Translations under genes and position numbers: made by a program
Shown: piece after piece, positions 22,148 to 32,972 of the stretch
How the letters are laid out: each line of letters begins with the position of its first letter
How positions within the stretch are numbered: position 1 is the first letter of the stretch
Notes under the pieces: generated by a model
What the model was told of the DNA's origin: nothing
Database searches by the model: none
What the model saw: only the letters and a program-made list of their open reading frames with translations
DNA from: Epicoccum nigrum
Lineage: Eukaryota > Ascomycota > Dothideomycetes > Pleosporales > Didymellaceae
Length of the DNA: 64,000 nt
Assembly: GCA_002116315.1 (NCBI GenBank)
Contig: KZ107838.1
Location: forward strand, 496,001 to 560,000
Reading direction: 5' to 3'

Positions 22148-25100
22148 CTACGCACCAATAGGCACCGTCCACTGCTCTAGCAGAATGTCTACAATATCGC
22201 GGCCGGCAGCTTCGGTGGTGCTCAGTGGCGCACCGTCGATGACGTTGGTCCATTCTCTACTTTGCAAAGATTCATCAGATGCCGAATCCAAAAGACTTTG
22301 CGGAATATCTATGGCGATTGTCGAACAAACCCTAGATGGACTGTATTCTGGATTTTGGGCCGTTGAAGCCTCGCTGACCTTCCATCCCTGGATAGGAGCG
22401 TGAGGATCGTGACCCATACCTGCTTGCCACTCCTGAACATCAGTCGAAGCAAGGCTGGGGATCAGAGGCCAACTTGACAGCATGCGAGGTGTATCGTCGA
22501 AGTTGTTGCTGCAAACATTGAGTGACTGCGGGTACAAAAAGACATTGAGCTTACTGTTGCTCCTCATGGCGCTGCAGAAAATCTAAACAATAAGAGGCTT
22601 TGCCACAACCAGGATTTTTGCAATGGATTTCATCGACGCGGTTTTGCTGGTGTCTCCTAGATTACTGGGTCAGACAGGATTATAAATACGTCGATATTGC
22701 GTACCTTAGATGTTCCAGACGTGTGTACGACTGAGTGTTGTTAGCAGTATTCTTTTCTCCAGGAATTTGCAGGATCGTAGGATTCTGTTAACAACAATAA
22801 GACGTCAGAGGCACTTACCCAGCCACATTCACAATAATGGTCCTTACGCCCTTTCTTTGCCTTAGTTATGCGTCCATTCTTCGTGAACTTCACGGAGCTA
22901 CTTTGCCCGGCTGTGTCCGGTGTATAAGCGAGTTCCGGGGGTTTTTGCTTATTGATTGCAGAATAGCCAACACTAAATGAAGTTGGGTCCTCACCGCAAT
23001 CGCTCCGTATGCTTGGCAAGTGGGCTACATTGATGGTGTCGGGCGGAGTTGTGGGAATGGTAGAGTAAACTGTGGAGGGGGTGTAGTGATTTGGGGCAAA
23101 GCCAATCGACCTTATATACGAATCTACCGCGTCAAAATCGTGCGTCGATGTACTGTCATCAGTATTTTCAACAGTCGACGGGTTTGTGCTGTAATCACTC
23201 AGTAAGAGGTGGGTATCAAGGAGATAGAGCTTACTGGCGTTCCTCGTGACGCTTCAGAAGATCTGGTCGAAAGAAGACTTTGCCACATCCAGGGTGTCCG
23301 CATCTAGCACCCTCCTCCGCCCCAGTTTCACTCTTAGCCTCGGTACCATGTTCCATGCTCATAGTAATGGGAAACAAGTGCTTCTGGCTTGTAGGTGGCG
23401 ATCGATAGAGCGCTCCATCGTAGACAGTTTCTTGCTGAGACTGTTCAGAGCACACGCCTGTTTTCGAAATCTCGTCTCGGTCGCCTTTGCGTACGTACGA
23501 GTAGGACTGCTGGCGGGTAGGGATCCTTACATGTGCATTGTGGTCTGCGTACGCGTGGGGAGACGGAATATCGATTCCGCCAATGGCTGCATAGCCGACG
23601 CCAAATGGGCTGAGGTCCTCCTCGGCATAGTACTCGCTCTTCATGCTAGGCAAGTGGCCAGGAAGCGTAGTAGGGTAAGCTGAAGAGATTAGCGGTGGCA
23701 GGTAGGTATATGTGGGCATCTCTGGCGTGAGCGTAGTGGGTATTGTGTGGTATGGCGAGGCTGTGGTGTACGGCATCGAGTAAGGGTCAGTGTTCGAAAA
23801 GCCCTTATCTTCGAAGATGAGCGAGCCGCGCCGGTCCAAAGGCCTGGGTCTACGCAGCTTGCGACGTAGGCGTCGTGCTTCAGGCTTATTGTCGTCTTGA
23901 GAACCATTGTCAGAGTAACTGCTCTCTTCCTCTACACTCTGACTGTGTGTACGCTTGAAAATCCCTGCATTCCACTGCTTCTTCTTGCGCAGGTAGATGC
24001 GCTCCTTGCTTTCCTCATCAGTGGAGCTCCCGGCAAATTGTAGTTCCTTAAAGCGATCCATGACACCTGTGTCTTGTAATGTAGCAACACCCCTATCGCT
24101 CTCGGCATCTTCGCAAAAACCTGGCAGTATAATTATACTCTCGGTGTTGCTGACATCGTTGCTAACCTCCTCAAGTTCGAAGTCGACTTCCTCCAACCCA
24201 GAAGACATCCATTTTGGAGAGTCGTTCAACTTACCTGTAGTTCTTGGATAAGACAGATCATTGCACTCGGTAGTAAGCATAGGCGAAGAACAGGGCGACA
24301 AGAAGCTATGAACAGGCATCCCTGCTACATGTGGATTCGAAGAGACGATAGTAGGTAATTCGGAAGGCATCATCACCTGCGGCTGCCTCTGTAGCATCGA
24401 TTGCGGGTAGTCGTGCAGTGGCCCCCCCAGCTTTCGGTCTTCTAGATCTAGAATCGCCGCGGTTTGCGATAGTGAGCTGGTTGAGTTGCTTTTTCTCAAG
24501 GCCGACAGCGGCGAAGTGTCGCCCTGGAAGTTCATGTCCATGCCGAATCCTATGGCGGCCTGGAACGCGCCTGCGTCTATGGGCGAGTCTGCGACATCGC
24601 CATCATGTCCAGGCACCATGCGCTGTATGCCACTCTGCCCCACGGCCGTGTCTGTGTTCAGTCGCGGCCGCCGCGTAGGGCTCGGCGAGACGTCCGCAAT
24701 GGTCGCAAATTGGCAAGACCTGAACTGGCCGGTTGTGATCCCCCCAGTCTGTCTAATCAGGTTGCGCCCTCGGTCGCTCAGGGTGCGGCGGTGCGATTGC
24801 GGTGCGGGCGCATTGTGGTTTTCGTCCGACGGGCGGTTGAGATCTTGCAGCGGTATCGACTGGTACGTAGCTGCCATGTTGGTGTCCTCATCAAGATTTT
24901 CTGTATAGTTGATGCGATACCTCTCATGATGATGAGATTCGAAAGGAGCAGAAGAAAGTGAAGGCCCGCTGTGTGCTTTGATAGGCTCCGTTTGACCTCT
25001 CGTAGTATAACTAGGGAGGGGGGAATGTTGGAGCCTTTTAGCAGGACGTAGGGCAGAGATTCTTACTACGGACGAAAGTGAGGTATCGTGCAACTGCATC

Positions 25101-26310
25101 CCTTTCCAGTGCTGTGGGTGGATAGCTGTCGCGAAATCATGAGTTACCGAGCCCTGCATACTGTTGCTGATGAATGGCTCTGGATTTCTTGAAACCGCAG
25201 GTGCGTCTGTCATATTCCTAAAACCCGCATGAATGTGGGATGGCGAGACATTTCGCTGATCATCGTGGATTGGCGTCGTTGGTACAGAGAGGTTCTGGCA
25301 GCTGTTCCCAAGATCTCGTTCGAATTTGCGACAGAAGCGCTGATAGCTCTTGTACATTCTCTTTTTACGACTGTGCTTTACAACCCGACCTGCCAAAACG
25401 CCATTTTGAACATCTTCGATGCGTTGCAGTAGCCTCTGTATCTGCCGGGCACATCTTTCGAGCTCTCTCACTGTTAAAGTCTCACCCTCATCATCGGTGG
25501 TTGTTGTATCATTGTCAGACGAAGTAGAACCATACATTTCCAACCTTCTCATCGCCTCTGTATTGGCAGCGGCTTGCGGATGGTTCGAGGATGTTTGCGA
25601 TGCAATACTTGGGCCTTGCGGATTGGGGTTAACCGTACATGTAGATTGTCTGTCGGTATCTGGATGTACTTTATGTTGCAGCTCGAGGTCCCTGAACTTA
25701 TTCTCGAGGTCTTTTTCGCGCTGCATGGCAGTTTCGCATTGCAGGAATAGCAGACGAATCTCCCTGCGCTTCTCCTGCATCTCGGAAGCCAAATTACTTG
25801 TGTTCGGGTTAGCTTTACTGTTTTTCCAAGTGCGACATAAATAAATTACCTTTGTAGCTCTTTCTGTGCGAGTTGCAATACGGTAAGAAGCAATGACAGA
25901 TCCAGCTTGAGGCTGTCGAGTCTCTGGCGTAGCAGCTCCACTCGCTCTTTCTCAAGCGGCCAACTGAGCTTGCCGACCCACGTCAGCTTCTTCTCTCCAC
26001 GCTTGTTGACTTTCCATCTCTTTCCTATGGTGTCCTCAACCTCGCCAAATATTATTCTACATCGGTGTACAATTTTCGTTGCGTGCTTGATTGCTTTCGG
26101 TGACGCCAAAGCTCGAATGTGCCTAGCCCGTAGTGTGCTTCCCACATGGTCCAATGTGCTGCTTGTCGTTTCCAGCTCCTCAGCAAGATCACACACATCT
26201 TTGTCTGCACGTGCAGTCGCTGTTATGAAATCGTGCAGCTCGATCGACAACTTCACGCCCGCACCGCCGAGCTGCACGATGCTGGCCGCAAGGCCCACGA
26301 TTTCCGCCAT
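22148..26310 (-). CDS. STAND-type N-terminal domain protein with three C-terminal C2H2 zinc fingers
   Basis: Six exons on the minus strand: 26310-25850, 25796-23235, 23188-22819, 22730-22705, 22656-22555 and 22508-22148; introns of 53, 46, 88, 48 and 46 nt; 1293 aa. Residues 1-~150 ('MAEIVGLAASIVQLGGAGVKL') match the N-terminal domain of many fungal STAND/NLR-like proteins (PigL_N-like). A coiled-coil-like part and long disordered linker follow. Finger 1 is C-x4-C-x12-H-x3-H at ~986-1008. Finger 2 is a 'CECG...SYTRLEHLRRH' unit at ~1127-1142. Finger 3 ends at ~1174. In fingers 1 and 3 the last His codon is split by an intron (CA|GTAAGCTC). The exon joins were chosen because they alone rebuild the fingers. 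It is probably a nuclear DNA-binding regulator; its target is unknown. Confidence 0.75.
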
Positions 26311-27224
26311 GGGAACAGCTCATCGGAATGGAAGCGAGTGTATATCTGTGAGAAGCGAATGTCAGTTGGGTATTCTCGCAACGAAAGTGAGATAAGAGCC
26401 AGCTCACAGCCGCGAGGCTGAGTCTTATCCAGCCCCCACAATCTCGGCACAGCCTGCAGATCGCCTGTGATGCTGACGGATTGTGTCACCCATGTAAATA
26501 ACAAGGAGGCATGTTCATTGGTCGTTGAAATGGTTTTGCCTTGCCGAAGCCTAGAAGGTCACTTCCACACCACCCTCTCGCAGACTGTACGGAGCTGCAC
26601 CCCAATAAAGTCTGCTGTCTAAGAAGACATGATCAGAGCTAGTGTGAATTTGACAAGCGAAAGAAATAGAATGAACTCGTTGTCGTGACATGGGGCTCGT
26701 CTGCGAGCAAGCGGAGTGTTGAGCATCCAATTGGACTTAGCTTGCAATACACCAGCTGTACGACTGAGTCCCTCACTCGTACCCGTACCCCACTGCATGC
26801 TTCAATAGTCGTAGATATATTAGATTGATGTGAAAATATTGCCAGCGATACGATACGCAGCCGTATTCTGGGTATGCTGGGAGCATACCTAACCTCGCTG
26901 CGCTTCACGAAATTGAACACATTGGTGAAGTGGCATAGTGGAGGTCAAATAAAACATCTCTGGGTTCATGCCGGTAAATCAATCGTCAAATCTTCGCAAG
27001 CTTTGGTCTAAGTAAATATTATATCGATGGGTTGATGGTAGAACCCCTATCGAGAAGTTCTTGCCTCTCAAGCCGCGGGGCACGACGGAAATAAGCCTAC
27101 CGGTACTCAGGACCAAAGGATTGGGGCACAGTGGCCTGTACTTATGAAGTCCCTACAGATGTGAGCAATAACACCGAAACAGCACATTGCTTCTTGCCTG
27201 TCAAGAGCCGACCTAACGACAACG
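26311..27224. other. intergenic region at the edge of the gene-poor block
   Basis: Holds the promoter side of the zinc-finger gene. No gene or repeat recognised. Confidence 0.45.
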
Positions 27225-28212
27225 GACGCCTCCTACGACCTCTGTAAATCATGCGCCCAGGCTTTTGAAGGCGACATCCAGCTTAACGTGTTTTATAAGC
27301 ACCACATGGGCATTCGCGAACTTGAACAGTCTGAGAAGCGGTTGCCCAATCTGCATCATCGTAACGCAGATCTTGCAAGGAAACCATGAAGCATACCAGA
27401 GGGATAGGCATCTACTTGGCTGGATTGTGGCGCAGGGATGTTCTAGAGCATCTTGACTGGTATGTACAACATCGTACCCCCGTATCGAACATTGCATCAG
27501 AGTAGGTTGCACCTTCTTGGTCTTGAGTCTCTACCATACAGCCCGTAGGGTACTCATGGGAGTCAAACCCTCATGACTATCTCGATGAGTCATTTGCATT
27601 ACTGGACATAGTTGATTTTTTCGTAACTCACGAGTGCGATACTTACGGTGCGGTAAGAGACGGATATCTGACCGTACGAGGAGCGTTGCGGCGAGCCAAC
27701 AGGCGTGGAAAGAAAGAATGTGGCGTCTTCTATGATATTCTGCGATTTGATGAATTCGAACATTTCGTATTGGAACAGTTGCCTGCGACTGCGACTCTCA
27801 CGAGTACCATAGCCAAAGAAGCCGAAGCAGCATAGAATATGACTCTCTATGCCCACCACCAATCGATCGGGTAGCGTATCTGCTTACGGTGCTGAGGCAT
27901 ACTCGGCATTCAGAGATCATTGGAGGTGCCTCAGAACCTGTGTCCGACCAATCAAATACCTTCCTGTGGGTTGGGATATTTGAGATGAAGATATGAGCTC
28001 ACAACGCTGACAGGTATGACGAAAGTGAGAATGAACCAGAGGGATATCTAGAAACTGGAAATACGTCCAGTGACCATCGCATGTAGTCTGAGTGGGATTT
28101 ATTATAGCGTTCTTTCTTCGGAGACGATGAACCAATGTTCAAGTTCGATCGTGAGAAAGAGGAGTCTTCTATCAGAAGCTTCGACGACTTTGCGCTGATC
28201 AAGATCATATAA
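27225..28212 (+). pseudogene. HET-domain (heterokaryon-incompatibility family) relic with the middle deleted
   Basis: Separate pieces in different frames recall the order of a HET protein. At 27240-27330 a Cys-x2-Cys lead-in is followed by 'HHMGIRELEQS'. After a frame change near 27330, 'LRSGCPICIIVTQILQGN' matches the Cys-containing N-terminal segment before the HET domain. At 27628-27700, 'CDTYGAVRDGYLTVRGALRRA' resembles the C-terminal beta region of HET proteins. Near 27975 'WVGIFEMK' and near 28110-28210 an acidic stretch ending 'DDFALIKII' plus stop look like the usual end. The central HET domain, several hundred codons, is absent: only ~170 nt separate the two blocks. Stops and frame changes mean no full product. 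HET proteins trigger cell death on contact of unlike strains. The call rests on pattern memory, not on a search. Confidence 0.45.
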
Positions 28213-28647
28213 GTAAGACTCCCATCGCTCTTAAAGTTGATTGAACAAAGCCTATGAAACTTTGTGATAGGACATATTCGCTAATGCAAAAGATGCACAA
28301 GATGCGCAAGAGTTCAATATCAAAAAGTGACACGGACATGGTGAATCTTCTCATTCGCTATACTTGGTGATTGTTGTGGGTTGTAAAGGTCTCCTGTCAG
28401 CAAAGTCTCAGGTCAAACCTTGCAAGCTTTAGCTCTAAACATACTTTCTACGAATAGACTGTCTTAGCCTTATCTTGCAACTGCATCCTGTACTGCAGAT
28501 TGTACTTCTGTTATTATAACGCCTATTGTTTTGTTCTTGATTGACTAAATGAAATTATTCCTACTATCTAAATAAAATAAAAGTAGTTGCTAGCTGCTAA
28601 ACTTTTCAGGGCCTTACTTGCTTCTCCTTTCGCCAACGCAATCGTAG
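28213..28647. other. AT-richer intergenic region
   Basis: No gene seen. The stretch 28540-28605 is AT rich, with AAATAAAATAAAA. Confidence 0.4.
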
Positions 28648-29001
28648 CTAGGGCGCGTTCTGTGGCATCAGGTTTGTCGGTATGGTTTTGACAAGCTTGA
28701 ACAGAAAATTCTGGCGGGGCGCATGGATTTCCCTACCGTTACCATCGACGCTATGCGTGATAAGCTCATGAGGATCGGTAACGGTAAGACTCGAATTTAT
28801 TGTATGCTTGCAATCGCAAGTAGTCTTCGCGGCGCAGGTACTCGATCATATTCGCAGGCTGGAAAGTTCTTGAAGTATGGCTCGTGGAAGTCAAAGCCGG
28901 ATATTGGCGATAAGGAGGTAGTCGTATGGCTACTCAGCGGTGAAGGGTGCTTGTGGATACCTGACAAGGTTGCTGATGAGCTAGTTGAGATAACCGACTA
29001 A
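28648..29001 (+). CDS. Orphan ORF, hypothetical
   Basis: An open frame runs from 28648 to TAA 28999-29001; the first ATG is 28723 (92 aa: 'MDFPTVTIDAMRDKLMRIGNGK...'). The codons upstream of that ATG remain open ('YGFDKLEQKILAGR'), so it may be the last exon of a longer gene or a relic. No domain, signal peptide or membrane helix is recognised. Composition is ordinary for a soluble protein. It lies in the gene-poor block next to the HET relic. Confidence 0.25.
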   Translation, partial: LGRVLWHQVCRYGFDKLEQKILAGRMDFPTVTIDAMRDKLMRIGNGKTRIYCMLAIASSLRGAGTRSYSQAGKFLKYGSWKSKPDIGDKEVVVWLLSGEGCLWIPDKVADELVEITD

Positions 29002-29191
29002 GATGAACAGGCTAGATCAGTAGAATCATACTCTGAGAAGCCGCAAATGTAAATTCGCCATAGATTAGTGTCAATCAGAATTGGGGACAAGCAGGTATCT
29101 TGTCATGATTTATCGGAAATGTTTACTCGAGGAACATGTATCTCCCGAATTTGTTGCGTTCAAGAGCTAACGAACGATCATAACTCTGACT

Positions 29192-29707
29192 TTACGGCAG
29201 GCTGACTAACGCCATGTAAACCTTCCCATACCTGACGGACTGGCTGCATATTCCCTGCGTCCTGGCATGTTTCGCAATGATGCGCTTGCCGTTGGCGATG
29301 CAGACATACCCTGTTGCCTTCTTGAGCCCACGTATGAGGTCATGTGCGAGTTCTAGCCAGCTTTCACATGCGGACCCACCTGCGGTCCGGTGTGGATCCA
29401 CATTCTGTAAATCTGGGGAGTGTGGCTAGTGAAGGATGGTGTGGCTGAGCTGTTGAGATACCGAAGTGTGGCTCTCAGCGTGACCGACCACGCAAGAAAG
29501 CATGCAAGTGCTGGGTTTTATGTGATCCTTGGAGAATGAGGGTTCTTGAAGCGGCGAGAGTAATAGCGACATGGAGGATTTCCAGATCGAGGTTTGGTTG
29601 CTCGTGCTGCTGTTGGTGGTGCTACAGTCACGCGCATTGTGGAAGCCGGAAAAGGCCCACATAGTCGCTGTAAAGATTGCCAAACCTGTGGTGACCCGAC
29701 GCATCAT
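29192..29707 (-). CDS. Possible small secreted cysteine-containing protein (two exons)
   Basis: Exon 1 29707-29462 and exon 2 29404-29192 join at phase 0 over a 57-nt intron (GTATCT donor, TTTACAG acceptor), giving 152 aa. The start 'MMRRVTTGLAIFTATMWAFSG' looks like a signal peptide: basic n-region, hydrophobic core, small residues near 26. The mature part has Asn-x-Ser/Thr sites and a few Cys, and ends with 'GLKKATGYVCIANGKRIIAK' and a second Cys-containing segment. No family is recognised. Short length, secretion signal and position in a gene-poor block fit a candidate secreted effector-like protein, but the model is by hand and the donor is not a strong one. Confidence 0.3.
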
Positions 29708-32369
29708 ACATGCTTACCACAAGTGCAGAATATAGAATTACCTCTTCACCCTGCATTTCGGTAGTTCGACACTTCACTTATAAGCCACCTTCTTCTGACA
29801 GTACGTCTTGAGTAGCCTTGGTTTCAGAACATTACTTGCAGCAAGCAGATGATCAGGATCACCTGCTTCAGTCGCCCTTAACGGTGCGACAACGTGTCGA
29901 ACACATGGCCTCCTTGTCGCAGAATTGTCGGCATTAGGGCACTGCTTTCAGGGTGGGTGGACCACGGCCTTGGACCACCACCAGCTCAATATCGTTACAC
30001 TAATCTGGGTAACGCCGTCCTTCCTGACGTGTGAAAAGTCAGGAGATGCGTTGTCAGTCACATTGAACTTGCTCAATTGCATATCATGTCTGCCACTTAG
30101 GACACTGTGCGCGTGACAATAGTGAGGAGCGACGCTTTCATGGAGCGGGGTGAAGCCCATTCACTGCCAAGTCAGGTCTTGGCAATCTTGCTTGGCGGTA
30201 GCGGAGTAACTGTATAAATGGTTAGCTTAGAAAGAAGCGAGACGTTGCATGATGGCGCTGAGGCAGTGCAGGTGTTCGACACGGGTTGCATGATAACACG
30301 GTGACGCTGTGCGCGCTCTTGCGCATGAAGTTATCGTTGTGTTTGAGGTGGTAAGGTGATGGTAAGATCATTGCCAGCTGACGTTTGGGCGATGTACGAC
30401 TGTGTGTAGTACACAAACGACCGAAGATAGTAATATCGAAGTCATGACTAGATCAAGCTGCAGTGTGTATATTATGTTCAGAGATGTGGCTCCCCTTTAG
30501 GCCAACCATTCGTCAGTCGGGTGTTATGATAAGGCGTGCATCAGACGTGTACGTGGTCGCAGATGTATACTTACCAAGCACCGAGATGATTCTCCGGACC
30601 ATCTGGCGGAGGAAGACTCGCAGGACCCATGCTCCAATCGGCCCAGATTGTAAATACACGATAAGGTGTGCTTTTGACTCATTTGCGCATCCGAACGACT
30701 GGGCTTGGGCTGCAATGCTGGAGCGTGCACATGTTGCAGGACTGTTCGCAGATGAACGGTCGCTGTTGGATAATATTGCAGTGGCACAAGTGGCATGCGG
30801 TCTCACGTTTGCGAATCCTATGATAGACATGAGCGCGCGTCGAGAAGGAAGGTGCAGTCGATCACTGAGAGAAAATGACTTCATCCGAAAACGTGATTGC
30901 TGGTGACGGGTTCGGGGCTTTCCTGGTAGGTTACAAGATCAGCATCGTTCTCCCGGACAGAATCCTTCGGCATGCCGACAGGCCTCGCTACCGAGATTGG
31001 TATATGCAGCTGTGATATTGCCCACGTTGTTCAATCAGAATATACTATGTAACTTTAAGGAGTGCAAGTGCAGCGTGGTGCGCCCAGCATCCGTAACGCG
31101 CTGATGCAATGGTGATGGCGGGAAACATGTCCGAGGGAAGGTTCGGCATTATTTTCTAGCTGCCTTCCACGGTCCACCTCTCTTAGAAGCGAAGCGGTGA
31201 CGGTGTGCTCGAGTCAATCTGGCGCCTTGGGTGCATGGGGATGGCTTTCCCCGGCAGCAACGACCCTGTCTGAGTCGCCTGGTAGAATAGCAACCCTGGC
31301 GGCGCGCAGATTGCAGCTCTCTTCAGCTATCTGAGCGCCGCGGCTGTGTCAGGCAGATGGGTGTGTTTGTTGCACAGGGGTGCTGCTGAAAGGACACGGT
31401 GCGGCGTCGTCGCCCGCTACGGCCCTCCTCCGCCAATGGGCCGCACCACGTTCACGGAGCGGAAGGGCGCCCGGGTTGCTGTCACGAACAGGACAAAATC
31501 GATACGGGAGCGGTGAGACATGTATGTTTCGTTTGGCTGCGCAAGAACAAATGCGCGACCCAGAAGCCTGGCGGGGATCTGCTCAGGGGAGTTCAAGGGC
31601 TAGCCACGACTTGTTACCAACTTTGACGCGCCGTTAGCCTGAGTTCCATGAGCTTCGTCCCGCCGCCGCGCAGCAGGGGTGTGGATGAACCAGCGCCTGT
31701 CTAAGCCGTGTTTGGCGGTCTGTGTAGTCATGGTCCGACACGCGTGGCTGCTGGAGACTGCCAATCTCCTCTCCGCTCGCGCTAGACCTGCTCCCCATGT
31801 CAGGCCTGTCGTACACAGACAGCAGCCCAGCGCCGCGGTGCACATTAAATAAAGACTGCCTGCTGTGCGACAGCCGACTGTACACCCTTCGACTCCACGT
31901 CACACCACTCCGTCGCCCTTGTAATAAATAAGGCTGACCTCACCACCGCCTGCTATCTAGCTGCAACTCTGATTGACAGCTGCCTTGCTCGTCATTGTGT
32001 AAGCCTACCATCACCAAGACGCCAACGGCCATCAGCATCCACCAGCACCAATCGTCATCCGACTACCAGCTTCCGCCCTCCGCCGCGTCAAAATCTCAAC
32101 CAACTCATCTCTCGAGTCTGATCGACTGAGTTCGTTCGTCACCCCGCTCGTACAATCCATCGGTGCGGCTGTGCAGACTAGTTGCTTGTCTACCACAGAT
32201 CGTCGCTCTTGGTCTTGTGACAGTTTCCACCAAATCACTCAATCAGAAATCACTCATACTACAAAGGACTCCGCATCTACGCCACGCCTTCCACAACGAC
32301 GTCTTGTCTACCCCACAGAGGAACAACACTTTGCAAGGCATCCTGCCCAACATCACCCATACCACCATC
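29708..32369. other. long gene-poor region and leader of the following gene
   Basis: About 2.7 kb. The frame 30484-30906 (+) is open for 140 codons but has no recognised domain and is not called. From ~31860 to 32369 the strand is C/A-rich with few stops in one frame, like the leader of the next gene, preceded by TTAAATAAA at 31845-31853. Nothing else seen. Confidence 0.4.
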
Positions 32370-32972
32370 ATGTGCGTTACAGAACTCTGCGTTACCAACC
32401 AGGCCTGCCAGCATCGCTGGTACCATCTCGTCCGGCCATGCACACCTTCCACGGACCTCTCCACCTGCAGTAAGAAGATGGGGATCTCTGGCTGGGAAGT
32501 CAAGGTCGACCACTGCCCTTACTGTCAAGGCCACGCCACCAACTCCGAGTACCGCCTGATCGGCAATGGTCCAGCACCTCCTGTTGGCTCCCTTTCTGGT
32601 CTTGCACGCGCACACTCGACAAGTCTACACGCAGCTCGCCGCGACGAACGCTTGCAGCTGATCACATCACGAAGTGACAGTGTTACCAGTATCGGCAGCA
32701 AGAGCAGTATAGTCACAGCAGCGTCCGAGAAGAATCGCGCGATGAACGCAAGACTCGACTCGTACTTCTTCCCAACTGAGGGCTCACCCGTCTCACCGTT
32801 CCCCAAGTCAATCCGTGAGGGTGAAGGTGAGAGTGCGGGTGAAAACTCCAGCGACACATCGAGCAGCGACCAAGCTAGCCTGCGACACCAGTCCATGTCC
32901 AACGAGCCCTACAGAGTTAGCATGCTATCGCGCATCGGCCGCAAGACCAAACGCTTCTCCATGTTCAAGTGA
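32370..32972 (+). CDS. Small Cys-rich-headed protein with disordered tail, unknown function
   Basis: Single exon, 200 aa, ATG at 32370 in a strong context (accaccatcATG). The first ~55 residues contain a Cys/His set: 'CVTELC', 'CQHRWYHLVRPC', 'CSKKMGISGW' and 'DHCPYC'. This could bind zinc in a treble-clef-like unit. The remaining ~145 residues are Ser/Arg rich and likely disordered, ending in 'RIGRKTKRFSMFK'. The frame is open 5' to 32163, but the chosen ATG begins the conserved-looking head. I recall similar small proteins in other Dothideomycetes but no function. The long C/A-rich leader suggests a regulated or strongly expressed gene; that is inference. Confidence 0.6.
   Translation: MCVTELCVTNQACQHRWYHLVRPCTPSTDLSTCSKKMGISGWEVKVDHCPYCQGHATNSEYRLIGNGPAPPVGSLSGLARAHSTSLHAARRDERLQLITSRSDSVTSIGSKSSIVTAASEKNRAMNARLDSYFFPTEGSPVSPFPKSIREGEGESAGENSSDTSSSDQASLRHQSMSNEPYRVSMLSRIGRKTKRFSMFK

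Noticed and set aside
30484..30906. 140-codon plus-strand frame
   Set aside because: ATG start but no domain, no signal and no neighbouring exon; kept only as a note in the intergenic entry.
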